A stretch of 64,000 nt of DNA. Source: Methylophaga sp. Its GTDB lineage: Bacteria; Pseudomonadota; Gammaproteobacteria; Nitrosococcales; Methylophagaceae. Shown here piece by piece: positions 39,768-50,348 of this stretch (its first letter is position 1; the number at the start of each line of letters is the position of its first letter). A program made the position numbers and the translations under genes. The notes beneath the pieces are model-generated. The model ran no database searches, was not told where the DNA came from, and saw only the letters and a program-made list of their open reading frames with translations. The stretch covers positions 1 through 64,000 of the forward strand of contig JAFIFW010000005.1 of NCBI GenBank assembly GCA_020831825.1. Reading direction: 5' to 3'.

Positions 39768-41045
39768 TCAGGCCAGTTCTCTGGCAGCGGCTAACAAGGC
39801 CAACCGCGCAATAACACCATAGGCATAAAAACGGTTGGGCTCGGCATCTGGATTTTCACACTTTTCAGGGCTGATACAGGATTGTGCAAATGCCAATGGC
39901 TCGAAGTGCATGCCCGGTGCATTGAGATTTTCATTAACACCACGTCCAGTGTGCACACGATAGAAACCGCCGACCACATAGTGATCCATCATGTATATCA
40001 CTGGCTCGGCGACTGCCTGTTCCGGGCCGATGGTTTCAAATGTGTATACACCTTCCTGAATCAATACATTATCCACGACCAGGCCTTCTTTTGCTGAAGC
40101 CATTTTGTTACGTTGTTTGCGATTAAGATTTAAAACCTCGTCAGCACTTTTGACCATCATGATGCCCATGCCGTAGGTACCTGAGTCTGCCTTAACCACC
40201 ACAAAGGGCTCACGATCGATACCATACTCGTCATACTTGCGCTGAATCATGCCCAGCAAGCTGGTGACGTTTCTGGCGAGGCATTCTCCACCTGACTTTT
40301 CCATGAAATTCACTTGACCACACTGTAAAGACAAAGGTGACACCAGCCATGGGTCAATATCGACGCGAGAGGCAAAATCCTTGGCAACAGCGTGATAGTG
40401 GTTGAAGTGATCTGACTTCTTTCGGGTTGACCAGCCTGCCTTCAGGGGAGGTACCAATTCTTGTTCGATACCCTGCAAAATGGCAGGAATCCCAGCAGAG
40501 AGATCGTTATTTAGCAATACCAGACAGGGTGAAAAATCATCATCCAGACTGACCCTGGCACCTTCACGCCGAAGCGGCGAAAGCTGGGTTACTCTGCCAG
40601 AGGGTAATTCAACCGAGAGGTTTTCGGTGATGTCGTCACGCAAACTGCCAAGGCGAGCTTCAAGACCCGCCTTTTCAAAGATCATTCTAAGGGTTTCGAG
40701 ACTCTCAAGATAAAACAGGTTGCGTGTATGGTTTTCAGCAATTATCAAAATGCGTCTGGCGCGTGGACAGTGTCGCTCCACGGCTGCCTGCGCGGCCTGG
40801 ATACATAACGGCATGAACGCCGGATTGAGATTATTAAACCCCGCAGGAAACAAATTAGTATCCACCGGCGCAAGCTTGAAACCGGCATTGCGCAGATCCA
40901 CAGAAGCATAAAAAGGTGCAGGCGTCTGCAGCCATTGTTCCCTGAACCAGCACTCCACCTCAGCCTGACGTTCCAGCAAATGGGCTTCGAGTTTGAGCAG
41001 TGGCCCGGTCAATGCGGTTGTGAGATGGGGAACGCCTGCGATCAT
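39768..41045 (-). CDS. gshA: Glutamate-cysteine ligase (GshA, ferrooxidans type)
   Basis: First enzyme of glutathione synthesis, of the GshA family known from Acidithiobacillus and other proteobacteria, unlike the E. coli enzyme. Signatures: LAPVDTNLFPAGFNNLNP, RILIIAENHTRNLFYLESL, and an ATP-grasp-like FVVVKADSGTYGMGIMMVKS. The ATG at 41045 has GAGG six bases upstream and gives 425 residues; a longer frame to 41084 lacks a ribosome site. gshB is not in this window. Confidence 0.92.
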   Translation of the reverse strand: MIAGVPHLTTALTGPLLKLEAHLLERQAEVECWFREQWLQTPAPFYASVDLRNAGFKLAPVDTNLFPAGFNNLNPAFMPLCIQAAQAAVERHCPRARRILIIAENHTRNLFYLESLETLRMIFEKAGLEARLGSLRDDITENLSVELPSGRVTQLSPLRREGARVSLDDDFSPCLVLLNNDLSAGIPAILQGIEQELVPPLKAGWSTRKKSDHFNHYHAVAKDFASRVDIDPWLVSPLSLQCGQVNFMEKSGGECLARNVTSLLGMIQRKYDEYGIDREPFVVVKADSGTYGMGIMMVKSADEVLNLNRKQRNKMASAKEGLVVDNVLIQEGVYTFETIGPEQAVAEPVIYMMDHYVVGGFYRVHTGRGVNENLNAPGMHFEPLAFAQSCISPEKCENPDAEPNRFYAYGVIARLALLAAARELA

Positions 41046-41407
41046 AGCTGCCTCTTTAATAGAGATGGAATAATGGGTTAGCACTCAAAGCGCATATATA
41101 CAGTAGTTATGGACTTGTCGTATCGAACAGCTTAGCTGAAATCAACATTGCGTGCCCCTGCGCGTATTGATCTCTCAGAGGCTAAACGCGTGTGGTGGTA
41201 AAAGATCAATAGTGCTTGGTAACCCGCTATTGTGTGATATGGGACACAGATTGAGCTTTTCAAGTGCTCCATACTCGACACTGTGAGGAATCACCAAGGT
41301 AATCGTTGTAGAGACAGGGACGTAGCTGACTAGCCTGAGTGAAAAAAATGCGTTATCTTCGCTGCATGATTGAGATCCAAAACTTCAACTTCAGGTAACG
41401 CATCATT
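41046..41407. other. Intergenic region between gshA and pilG
   Basis: 362 bases with no supported gene. It must hold the divergent promoters of gshA and the pil-chp operon, but I cannot pick convincing -35/-10 pairs. One inverted pair, ATGCGTTA (41348-41355) with TAACGCAT (41396-41403), would loop the 40 bases before the GTG start of pilG and could bury its ribosome site. Confidence 0.5.
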
Positions 41408-41818
41408 GTGAGTGAAAGCACTACAGAATTTTCAGGTCTAAAGGTCATGGTGATTGATGACAGCAACACCATCAGACGCAGCGCAGAATCCCTGCTAAAG
41501 AAGGCGGGCTGCGAAGTTCTGACGGCAGACAACGGTTTTGAGGCGTTACCAATTATCAGCGCTGAGCATCCTGATATCCTGTTTATCGATATCATGATGC
41601 CCAGGCTGGATGGTTACCAGACCTGCGCTTTAGTGAAACAGAATGCCAAATATCGTGATATTCCCGTTATCATGCTTTCGAGCAAAGATGGACTTTTTGA
41701 CCGCGCCAAAGGGCGTGTAGTGGGTGCAGAACAATATCTGACCAAGCCTTTCACCAGAGAAGATTTGCTTGGCGCCATTCGCACACACCGCAATACTGAC
41801 AATAACAAGGATCGTTAA
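41408..41818 (+). CDS. pilG: Response regulator PilG (CheY-like)
   Basis: Single receiver domain of 136 residues that transmits the signal from ChpA to the type IV pilus extension machinery. Receiver marks: VMVIDDSNTIRRSAE, phospho-Asp in ILFIDIMMPRLDGYQT (about residue 61), LSSKD and the TKPFTREDL lysine. The start is GTG (41408) with an AGG about 12 bases upstream. First gene of the operon, then 6 bases to pilH. Confidence 0.9.
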   Translation: MSESTTEFSGLKVMVIDDSNTIRRSAESLLKKAGCEVLTADNGFEALPIISAEHPDILFIDIMMPRLDGYQTCALVKQNAKYRDIPVIMLSSKDGLFDRAKGRVVGAEQYLTKPFTREDLLGAIRTHRNTDNNKDR

Positions 41819-41824
41819 CTCACC

Positions 41825-42187
41825 ATGGCCAGAATTCTGATCGCAGACGACTCGCCGACAGAGGTGTTTGTACTTCGAAAAATGCTGGAAAAACACCAGC
41901 ACCAAATCATCATTGCTGAAGATGGTGAACAAGCCGTTGCCATGACCTTTGCCGAAAAACCGGATTTGATTCTAATGGATGTAGTAATGCCCGGACTCAA
42001 TGGTTTTCAGGCCACACGCAAACTTAGCAAGGACCCAGCGTCGGCTCATATTCCCATCATTATCGTCTCATCAAAAAATCAGGAAACTGACAAGATGTGG
42101 GGACTCCGGCAAGGTGCTAAAGGGTATTTAGGTAAACCTGTCAGTGAACAGGGGCTACTCGACCAAATCAACCAACTCCTGAGTTAA
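41825..42187 (+). CDS. pilH: Response regulator PilH (CheY-like)
   Basis: Second single receiver domain, 120 residues, with IADDSPTEVFVLRKMLEKHQH, phospho-Asp in LILMDVVMPGLNGFQATRKL (about residue 52), IVSSKNQETD and GKPVSEQGLL. In the P. aeruginosa Pil-Chp system PilH opposes PilG. Gene order pilG-pilH-pilI-pilJ is kept. Confidence 0.9.
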   Translation: MARILIADDSPTEVFVLRKMLEKHQHQIIIAEDGEQAVAMTFAEKPDLILMDVVMPGLNGFQATRKLSKDPASAHIPIIIVSSKNQETDKMWGLRQGAKGYLGKPVSEQGLLDQINQLLS

Positions 42188-42191
42188 GCTA

Positions 42192-42740
42192 ATGGCATCA
42201 CTGCATCGTCCCGCTGAAATCATCACCCTGCTCCAGGATATCGAGCGAAGGAACCAGCAAGGAGCAGCGGGGCTCAGTCAAAAGGACCATCCTGAGGGGG
42301 CATGGAGTGCTATTGGTTTTCGCATTGGCAAACATCACATGCTCATCCCGCTTGATCATGCTCGTGAAATGTTTCCAGTGCCCGAGGAAATCACCCGCGT
42401 TCCCAAATCACAACCATGGATATTTGGCATCGCCAATCTCAGGGGTGATCTACTGCCGATTGTCGATCTGCAGCACTTCCTGATGGACAAGCCCGGTAAA
42501 CTGGACAAACGCAGCAGAATCCTGGTTCTGAACCACCCGGAATATTTCACCGGATTGTTGGTTGATGAGGTGTTTGGCCTGAAACATTATGGTCGTCAAC
42601 CAGAAACACACGACCCGACCCAACATTTAAACTTGACGCCTTATTTGACCGGAAGTGTTTTTCAGCAAGGAACGCAATGGCTGGTCATGAGCTTTCAAAA
42701 GCTCGCAGAAGACCCGAGATTTATCAACGCAGCAGCATAG
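42192..42740 (+). CDS. pilI: CheW-like coupling protein PilI
   Basis: 182 residues with one CheW domain (about 35-175): [44 protein letters not shown] and a [10 protein letters not shown] strand. It links PilJ to ChpA. It starts 4 bases after pilH and has 23 bases to pilJ. Confidence 0.92.
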   Translation: MASLHRPAEIITLLQDIERRNQQGAAGLSQKDHPEGAWSAIGFRIGKHHMLIPLDHAREMFPVPEEITRVPKSQPWIFGIANLRGDLLPIVDLQHFLMDKPGKLDKRSRILVLNHPEYFTGLLVDEVFGLKHYGRQPETHDPTQHLNLTPYLTGSVFQQGTQWLVMSFQKLAEDPRFINAAA

Positions 42741-42763
42741 AATTTTTTGTCAGGACGGACGAT

Positions 42764-44026
42764 ATGAATGCCACCAGTAAACTCTTTTTAGCCTCGATTT
42801 TTGCCAGACAAAACCTGGTCAATTTGATAGTGGGCCTGCTGTTTACGGGGCTGACCGTTGCCGGGGTTTTCCTGATGGTGACAGGCCAGTACAGCATGAT
42901 ACATCCTGACATCTTGATGATTGCCACCGGCACAGGGGTGTTGTTCCTGCTATCACTGATAATGGCTTTCAGAATAGCCTATGCCCCGGTGAAAAAACTC
43001 AAGCAGTCGCTTGATGATATGGAGCTGCAAAATCGACATAATCAGGATGCAATTCTGCGTCTGCTGGATGAAATGGGCGACCTCGCCGATGGTGATCTGA
43101 CTGTTTCTGCGACGGTCACCGAAGACATCACCGGTGCAATTGCCGACTCAGTTAACTACACCATCGATGCACTGCGCAGCCTGGTTGAACAAATCAATTC
43201 GACTACCTTGCAAGTCGCCTCTGCCGCCCAGGAAACACAGGCCACTGCACTGCATCTGACCGATGCCAGTGACCATCAGGCGCAACAGATCACTGACGTA
43301 TCGGCAGCGATCAACCAAATGGCGGCCTCCATCGAACAAGTATCAAACAGCGCCAGTCAGTCTTCTGAAGTAGCACGTCAATCGGTACAACTCGCCGTTC
43401 AAGGTAACAGCGCGGTGAAAAAAGCCATCAATGGTATGGACACCATCCGTGAGCAAATTCAGGAAACATCAAAACGGATGAAACGCCTCGGCGAAAGCTC
43501 ACAACAAATCGGTGAGATTGTTGAACTGATTAATGACATTGCCGAACAAACCAACATCCTATCCCTCAACGCTGCCATTCAGGCGGCCATGGCGGGTGAG
43601 GCAGGACGAGGCTTTGCGGTGGTTGCTGACGAAGTACAACGACTGGCAGAACGCTCAAGTAACGCAACCCGCCAGATCGACGCGCTGGTGAAAACGATTC
43701 AAAGTGATACCGGTGAAGCTATCAGCTCTATGGAACAGAGTACCTCGGAGGTTGTCTCTGGTGCCCGACTGTCTCAGGACGCAGGTGCATCGCTGGAGCA
43801 GATTGAGACTGTTTCCCAGCAACTGGCAGAACTCATCAACAATATTTCCGAAAACGCCAAGCAACAGGCAACGGCTGCGGTAAGCACCTCACAGAGTATG
43901 AGTGTCATTGAGGAAATTACCATGCAAACCTCGACAGGCACCAATGAAAGTGCCGCAGCTATCGGGCGGCTTCTGGATTTAACTAACGAGCTTCGTAAGT
44001 CAGTATCCGGCTTCAAACTGCCTTGA
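42764..44026 (+). CDS. pilJ: Methyl-accepting chemotaxis protein PilJ, short form
   Basis: Chemoreceptor of the pilus system, 420 residues. Two membrane helices (about 16-38 and 48-68) are separated by only about ten residues, so there is almost no periplasmic domain, whereas P. aeruginosa PilJ (about 680 residues) has a large one. After a HAMP-like segment comes the signalling coiled coil with the tip [20 protein letters not shown] followed by [17 protein letters not shown], a pattern typical of PilJ. The ATG at 42764 follows AGGACGGA. A longer frame from 42677 overlaps pilI and is not used. Confidence 0.92.
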   Translation: MNATSKLFLASIFARQNLVNLIVGLLFTGLTVAGVFLMVTGQYSMIHPDILMIATGTGVLFLLSLIMAFRIAYAPVKKLKQSLDDMELQNRHNQDAILRLLDEMGDLADGDLTVSATVTEDITGAIADSVNYTIDALRSLVEQINSTTLQVASAAQETQATALHLTDASDHQAQQITDVSAAINQMAASIEQVSNSASQSSEVARQSVQLAVQGNSAVKKAINGMDTIREQIQETSKRMKRLGESSQQIGEIVELINDIAEQTNILSLNAAIQAAMAGEAGRGFAVVADEVQRLAERSSNATRQIDALVKTIQSDTGEAISSMEQSTSEVVSGARLSQDAGASLEQIETVSQQLAELINNISENAKQQATAAVSTSQSMSVIEEITMQTSTGTNESAAAIGRLLDLTNELRKSVSGFKLP

Positions 44027-44059
44027 TTCTGAATAGCTGCAACTAGCCGGAGTTTCCGC

Positions 44060-47000
44060 ATGGCTGAACAAGCAAAAGGCAATTACAACGCGCTCACCTG
44101 GGTTCAGGATGAACTCCAGAAGGCTTTAGAGGGCGCGTTGAAAGCCATGGAAAGCTTTATCGACTCCGATGGGGACTATCCTCAACTGAATCAAGTGATC
44201 GACGCCCTGCAACAAGTCAACGGCACGCTTGAAATGCTCAACCTTGCTGGCGCACAAAAACTGGGGCAGGAAATGCAAGGCTTGACGGTCATGCTCCGAG
44301 AACAAAAGCTCAGCGATGCACAAGCGGCGGAAGATACCCTGGTGCGAGCCCTGCTGTTACTTCCAAATTACCTTGGCATGCTCAGCCAACAATTTCCTGA
44401 TCACCCCCTGTGCCTCATCGATACGATTAATGAGCTTCGGCAGCAACAGCAGAAATCACCGCTTGATGAGTCGGATCTTTTCAAAACGCGCAAGTCCATT
44501 CCGCTACCGGATCTGATCAGCCCGGATCCCCATCGAGCAGTACCCGATATCGGGCTGGAAAAATCAAGAATTGCCCATGTATTTCAGGTACTGCTGCTCA
44601 GTTGGCTGCGTGACCAGGAAATTGTTTCGTTAAGGAAACTGCGTGGCATCACACACTTTCTTAGACTCAGCTGCCAACAGGAAAAAACCACGCTGTTATG
44701 GTGGGCGGCCGATGCCTTGCTGGAAGCGCTTGCTCACAAAGGTCTCGCTTCACCTCACGAAGCGAATGCCTTGTTGGGACGACTGGCATATCCACTACGA
44801 CTGATGACCGAACAGGATGAGCAAGCGCTGCTGGGACAATTCCCAGATGAATTGCTCGACAAACTGCTGTTGTGTGTTGCCCGCTCCAACAGTCAGGGTC
44901 CAAAAGTCAGCCTGCTCAAACAGCACTTCAATCTTCATTTCTTTGATCAGCAACGCAAGATTTACAGCATGAGCGACAATGCTTTGCAAGATGCACATCA
45001 TGCCTTGCTGGATCAGTTAGAGGAACTAAAAGGTCAGATAGGCGAATACCAGCCACACGCTGAGACCGCCAGTGAAGAGCTTGAATTGATCAATTCGCAG
45101 ATTGGGCAGATGGCTGACACGCTCAGTCTGCTGTCAGAAGACGATATTGCAGGTCTGCTTCGTGAGCATCATCAAAAGCTTCAGTCCGCTCTGCTTAATG
45201 AGCAGAAACTTGATGCCGAAGAATTGAATGCACTGGCAGATGCCGTTTTGAATATTGAACATAAGCTGCATGACAAACCCGGCCAGTCACACGTCATTCT
45301 GCTTCAGCTGCAAAACAAGGTACTCACGGAAAGCCTGATCGAGTTATCAGACATCAAGGAACAAATTACCATCGCCAGTCAGCAGACGCTTGAACCTGAT
45401 CTGAATCAGGAGATTGCCCACAGAATTGGCAAAATAGCGGGCAGCCTCGATATGTTGAATCAGTCTGAGGCTCAGTCTCTACTGCAATCAACTGCCAATA
45501 CACTGATGCAAATTCATCGCCCGCTTTCCGGGCAGGAAGTAGAAGATCTGGCTGAAATCTTCGCCTGCATGGAAATATTCATGGATGGACTGCGCCAGCA
45601 TGGTCAGACCGAATCAGAACTTGTCCAACAAGCACAACAGATTTTGCAAAACTTCGGTGCTAAACGCCCCGCCGTGGAGCAAAACACCACCACGCTGGAT
45701 GGCAGTTCATATCAACAATCCTCAGAGCTAACTGACAACTCACTTGAAATTGATATTGAACAGCAAGCCCCTGAGCTGTCAGCCGGGGAAGCTGACGAAG
45801 TATCGCTGTCAATTGACTGGCCGGCCTCAGCGAATGAAAACTACAACGAAGAAAATACGCTGCTGACCATCGCTGATGATGAAGACGACTTTTCTGAATT
45901 GCCAGAATTCTCGATCGACATTGAAACGGCATCAGCTTCTGATGAGCTGACTGATTTCCAGATTGATCTTGAACAGCGAAACGAATCACCCACTGAACCG
46001 GCGGCACTAAGCGTTGACGAGTCAGAGACCGTCCTCTCAGTTGATAAGGAATCTGCTCAAACACCGCCACCTTCGCAAAGCTTCGCTGAAGGTATCGACC
46101 CCGACATCGCGGAAGTTTTTGTAGAAGAAGCTGATGAAGTCATGGCTGATTTACAGGATTTACTACCTGAATGGGAGGCACAGGAGTCCGAGTCCGACAG
46201 CGCTATCACAGAGATAAGGCGCAGGTTCCACACACTCAAAGGCAGTGGTCGAATGGCTGGTGCAACCGAAATTAGCGAACTCGCGTGGGCGATTGAGGAT
46301 CTGCTTAACCGGGTCATTGACGGTGGCCTGCCAGTCACCGCTGCAATCAGACAATGTGTCACCGAAGCTTATCATCTGCTGCCTGTGCTTTTGTTACGTT
46401 TCCAGCAAGGAGAGACCGGAGCAGATGAGAGAGCTGCGTCCTTGGCTGAACTTGCCGCAGAGCTTCGCCAGAAATCTTCCCTCGGCAGAGAACAGCTTGA
46501 AACTGAGCAGCACACTTTTATCGATATCGATGATCAGCCGCCAGCTTCGGAACAATCCTATGAAGCAGAAGCAATAGAACTCGAGCTGCCAGAAACAGAG
46601 CAACCGATGTTGCCGGTTGAAGATACGCTAACCACTGAACTCGATGATGAGCAAGCCGAATTGCAGGAAATTTTCCGCAATGAAGCCCGCGAACATTTGC
46701 AGCAATTACAAACAGACTGCCAGACCTTACGTCCGGGACATGCCATCAACAACAGCATGTTGCGTTCAATTCATTCCCTGAAAGGCGCCGCCAACATTGC
46801 TCAGGCAATGCCATTGGCTTTGTTGTGCACTCAACTGGACAGCAGCCTCAGACAACTCCATCGCCAGCAAATTCTGATCTCTGAACAGCAAACGCAACAG
46901 CTGCAGGAAATACTGCAATCACTGACCGAGTTGCTGGAGCTGGATTCAAGCATGGCTGAAGCAGAGGATATTCGGCCTCTCGCTGCCAAAATTGAATCGC

Positions 47001-49855
47001 TGGCACCTGAGTCCGAACCCTCTGATGCCCATGTTGCTATCGATCCCGAGGTCCTTGTCAGCTTCCTGGAACAAACGGATGAGTTGCTTGATCAATACAC
47101 CGAACAACTGGAAAGCTGGCAACAAAGTGCTGATGACGCGCAAAAAACAGAACTGTTATCAACACTGCACAATCTGAGCGACAGCGCGATCAGTACCGGG
47201 TTACCGACGCTGGCAGCATTGTATCAACTGCTGCATCAAGGAATTGATCAATGCCATGCAGAACATCCGGCACTGGGACAGCTGTTGGACGCAGGTTATG
47301 AAGAGCTCAATAACCAGATTGAAAGTGTAATTCAGAACAAACCGGCACCACCAATTGAAAACCTTGATGCACTGCTTGAGCAATGTCTGACAACTGCCAT
47401 TCAAACTGAAGTTGAAGCTGAATCAGCATCTGAACTGATGCCCATCGAAGTCGTCGAGGCTGAAGATGCCGATCTGGTTGCTACGCCTCCGCCAGAATAT
47501 CCATCAGAACCTGCTGAACCTGTTCGGTTTGAGATCCCAACAGACGTTGATGACGAACTGTTATCCGCCTTTACCGAAGAAGCGGCAGAACTTCTTAACT
47601 CCTGTGGAGAAGCTATCAAGCAATGGGCGGCTGAACCACAGCAAACTGCCGCTTGCATGCAGTTACAACGTGATTTGCATACCCTCAAGGGGGGCGCAAG
47701 GCTGACCGGCATCAGTCCTTTGGCAAACTTGACCCATCACATGGAAACCCTTGTCTTGAGCGTCAGTGAAGGTAGCCGCTTGGCAGATACTGACTTCTTC
47801 GAGCTGATGTTCCGCTGCCATGACACACTCAACGAAATGCAAGAACAACTTGCCCGCAGAGAAGCCATCGACAAAGCCCTGCCGTTACTCGATGAGCTAA
47901 CCTCTCCCGGCGCGGACTTTATCGCGATTGGTCAAGGCCGTGCTCTCGAAACAGTGACACCGGCCGCAATTCCGGATACATCTGGCAAGCCAAGTCCAGC
48001 AGCAGCCGGGGAACAAGTCAGAGTTCGAGCCGAGTTGCTGGATTATCTGAGCAATTTTGCCGGTGAAGTCAGCATTGCTCGTGACCGTGTCACTCAGCAA
48101 CATGCCGCATTACGCCAACAGTTAGGTGAAATGGAGGAAACAGTCAGTCGTCTGCATGATCAGCTGCGTAAACTGGAAATTGAAACGGAAACACAGATCC
48201 TTTTCCGTTACGAAGATGAGTTGGCCGAAGACAATGCTGACTTTGATCCGCTTGAACTGGATCGCTTTTCCGTGATTCAACAACTGTCACGAAGCCTGAC
48301 TGAAAGTGTTATCGATCTCAATGATATTAGCCAGTCGATGGATGCATTGGTTCGTGAAACCGACAGCATCCTTTTGCAACAATCCAGGCTGAATACGGAT
48401 TTACAGCACGGTTTGATGAACACCCGCTTGTTACCGTTCACGGGAATCGTTCCCCGCCTGGAACGGATTGTGCGACAAACCTGCACCGAACTGGGCAAAC
48501 AGGCAAGTTTAATTGTAGACGGTGCTACATTGGAGCTTGATCGAACCATTCTTGATCATCTTGTAGCCCCATTGGAACATATCCTCAGAAACGCCATTGC
48601 TCATGGTATCGAATCACCTGAAGAGCGTCTTGCAGCCGGTAAACCTGAAGCCGGCCAGCTAAAACTCAGCCTGTACCGTGAAGGCTCAGAAGTTGCCATC
48701 ATCGTTGAAGATGACGGCAAGGGCATGAACACCGATAAAATCCGCCAGCGAGCCCTGCAGATGAATCTGATCACAGCGGATCAGCATCTTGATGAAAACA
48801 CCCTGATCCAGCTGATTTTGACCTCAGGTTTCAGTACCGCTGACAATGTCTCGCAACTGGCCGGACGTGGCGTTGGCATGGATGTCGTTGATAATGAAAT
48901 CCGCAACCTGAAAGGACGCCTGGATATTCGTTCAAAGCGTGGCAAGGGTACGCATTTCATCATGCATCTACCATTGACGCTATCACTGATCCGGGCACTA
49001 CTTGTAAGCACCAATGGCCAGCAATACGCCATTCCCCTGGCAAGCGTAAAAGCCGGTGAGCGAATTAGCAGGGATCAGGTTCAGACAATGCTCGCCAACA
49101 GAAACGCCCAGTACAGTCACAATGGAGAAAACTACGCATTCATACCCTTGAGTCTGCTGTTGGGTGAACCACTGCGCCTGCCGGAAAATACCGAACACCC
49201 GATGCCTTTGCTGTTATTCCGCTCTGGCAACACCCGCTTGGCGCTGCTGATTGACGCAATCAACAGTAACCGCGACATTGTCATCAAATCAGTTGGGCCA
49301 CAACTGGCACATATTCGCGCGCTCAATGGTGCGACGATTCTGGGTGATGGTCGTATAGTATTTATTCTCGATATTCCAACACTGGCAGCGAACTATCGAA
49401 CCGATCAGGCGCTCATTGACAAACAAGCTGACGCAACCAACATTAAAACCATTACATCAGATAAACCGCTGGCGATGGTTGTCGACGACTCGATTACCAT
49501 GCGAAAAGCCTCTGACAACTTGTTGCGTCGTTTAGGTTTTGATGTCATCACTGCAAGGGATGGTGTTGATGCACTGACCGCACTGTATGAACGCACACCA
49601 GACGTGATCCTGCTTGATATTGAAATGCCTCGTATGGATGGCTTTGAGTTTGCTTCAATGATTCGTAACGACAGTCGATACCGCCACTTGCCTATCATCA
49701 TGATTACCTCAAGAACCGGCGAAAAGCATCGACAGCGCGCCATGAATATCGGCGTCAATGACTATCTGGGCAAGCCTTATCAGGAAGAAGAACTGATTGC
49801 AGTGTTGCAGCAACAACTCGCCAGTCGTTACCCCCACCCCAGCGAAAGTCACTGA
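44060..49855 (+). CDS. chpA: Hybrid chemosensory histidine kinase ChpA/PilL
   Basis: A 1931-residue CheA-type kinase. After a long N-terminal helical part, phosphotransfer (Hpt) domains show HTLKGSGR (about 724), HSLKGAAN (about 905), a degenerate HNLSDSA (about 1037) and HTLKGGAR (about 1207). Acidic linkers separate them. The kinase part follows: dimerisation (about 1320-1470), ATP-binding N box NAIAHGIESPEERLAAGK (about 1510), EDDGKGM (1550) and GRGVGMDVV (1601), then CheW-like (about 1640-1790) and a receiver (about 1800-1925, LLDIEMPRMDGFEF). P. aeruginosa ChpA is longer, with six Hpt domains. It signals to PilG/PilH. Confidence 0.95.
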   Translation: MAEQAKGNYNALTWVQDELQKALEGALKAMESFIDSDGDYPQLNQVIDALQQVNGTLEMLNLAGAQKLGQEMQGLTVMLREQKLSDAQAAEDTLVRALLLLPNYLGMLSQQFPDHPLCLIDTINELRQQQQKSPLDESDLFKTRKSIPLPDLISPDPHRAVPDIGLEKSRIAHVFQVLLLSWLRDQEIVSLRKLRGITHFLRLSCQQEKTTLLWWAADALLEALAHKGLASPHEANALLGRLAYPLRLMTEQDEQALLGQFPDELLDKLLLCVARSNSQGPKVSLLKQHFNLHFFDQQRKIYSMSDNALQDAHHALLDQLEELKGQIGEYQPHAETASEELELINSQIGQMADTLSLLSEDDIAGLLREHHQKLQSALLNEQKLDAEELNALADAVLNIEHKLHDKPGQSHVILLQLQNKVLTESLIELSDIKEQITIASQQTLEPDLNQEIAHRIGKIAGSLDMLNQSEAQSLLQSTANTLMQIHRPLSGQEVEDLAEIFACMEIFMDGLRQHGQTESELVQQAQQILQNFGAKRPAVEQNTTTLDGSSYQQSSELTDNSLEIDIEQQAPELSAGEADEVSLSIDWPASANENYNEENTLLTIADDEDDFSELPEFSIDIETASASDELTDFQIDLEQRNESPTEPAALSVDESETVLSVDKESAQTPPPSQSFAEGIDPDIAEVFVEEADEVMADLQDLLPEWEAQESESDSAITEIRRRFHTLKGSGRMAGATEISELAWAIEDLLNRVIDGGLPVTAAIRQCVTEAYHLLPVLLLRFQQGETGADERAASLAELAAELRQKSSLGREQLETEQHTFIDIDDQPPASEQSYEAEAIELELPETEQPMLPVEDTLTTELDDEQAELQEIFRNEAREHLQQLQTDCQTLRPGHAINNSMLRSIHSLKGAANIAQAMPLALLCTQLDSSLRQLHRQQILISEQQTQQLQEILQSLTELLELDSSMAEAEDIRPLAAKIESLAPESEPSDAHVAIDPEVLVSFLEQTDELLDQYTEQLESWQQSADDAQKTELLSTLHNLSDSAISTGLPTLAALYQLLHQGIDQCHAEHPALGQLLDAGYEELNNQIESVIQNKPAPPIENLDALLEQCLTTAIQTEVEAESASELMPIEVVEAEDADLVATPPPEYPSEPAEPVRFEIPTDVDDELLSAFTEEAAELLNSCGEAIKQWAAEPQQTAACMQLQRDLHTLKGGARLTGISPLANLTHHMETLVLSVSEGSRLADTDFFELMFRCHDTLNEMQEQLARREAIDKALPLLDELTSPGADFIAIGQGRALETVTPAAIPDTSGKPSPAAAGEQVRVRAELLDYLSNFAGEVSIARDRVTQQHAALRQQLGEMEETVSRLHDQLRKLEIETETQILFRYEDELAEDNADFDPLELDRFSVIQQLSRSLTESVIDLNDISQSMDALVRETDSILLQQSRLNTDLQHGLMNTRLLPFTGIVPRLERIVRQTCTELGKQASLIVDGATLELDRTILDHLVAPLEHILRNAIAHGIESPEERLAAGKPEAGQLKLSLYREGSEVAIIVEDDGKGMNTDKIRQRALQMNLITADQHLDENTLIQLILTSGFSTADNVSQLAGRGVGMDVVDNEIRNLKGRLDIRSKRGKGTHFIMHLPLTLSLIRALLVSTNGQQYAIPLASVKAGERISRDQVQTMLANRNAQYSHNGENYAFIPLSLLLGEPLRLPENTEHPMPLLLFRSGNTRLALLIDAINSNRDIVIKSVGPQLAHIRALNGATILGDGRIVFILDIPTLAANYRTDQALIDKQADATNIKTITSDKPLAMVVDDSITMRKASDNLLRRLGFDVITARDGVDALTALYERTPDVILLDIEMPRMDGFEFASMIRNDSRYRHLPIIMITSRTGEKHRQRAMNIGVNDYLGKPYQEEELIAVLQQQLASRYPHPSESH

Positions 49856-49866
49856 AGGAAGGTTAG

Positions 49867-50307
49867 ATGAGCGAACAAGGTAATTTTGTCCACTGCATGC
49901 TGATCCCTCTTGAGCATCGCTACCTGTTGTTACCTAACACTGCAGTGGCAGAGGTGCTGCCCATACCCAAACTCAATCAGCAGAGTCAGTCGCGAATCAA
50001 GATAAGCTGGCGTGAACAGGACATGCCCATTGTTGACCTGGAGCAGCTACTCGGACAACAGTCACATACAAGCTCTGCATCTAAAGTCTGCATCGTCAAT
50101 GCGCTTAACCGTGACAGTGAACTGACGGTTTATGCCTTTCCCTGCTGGGGCGCTCCCCAACTTATCACGGTCAACGAGTTTGCGTTGCAACCGACCCATG
50201 ATGAAACCCACTCCGAGTACATTCATTGCCAGCTTAAAATCGGTAATAAAGTGGCGGTCATTCCCCAACTGGACAACATTGAAAGTTATCTGAAAAATCT
50301 GGCCTAA
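49867..50307 (+). CDS. chpC: CheW-like protein ChpC
   Basis: 146-residue CheW-domain protein (LIPLEHRYLLLPNTAVAEVLP, ISWREQDMPIVDLEQLLGQ), likely a second coupling protein like ChpC of P. aeruginosa. It starts 11 bases after chpA with GAAGG upstream. There is no pilK (CheR) or chpB (CheB), so methylation genes, if any, are elsewhere. Sequence is more divergent than PilI. Confidence 0.8.
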   Translation: MSEQGNFVHCMLIPLEHRYLLLPNTAVAEVLPIPKLNQQSQSRIKISWREQDMPIVDLEQLLGQQSHTSSASKVCIVNALNRDSELTVYAFPCWGAPQLITVNEFALQPTHDETHSEYIHCQLKIGNKVAVIPQLDNIESYLKNLA

Positions 50308-50348
50308 CCCCCTGCGCAGCACCGAAAATTTGGTTTAAGATAGCGGGC

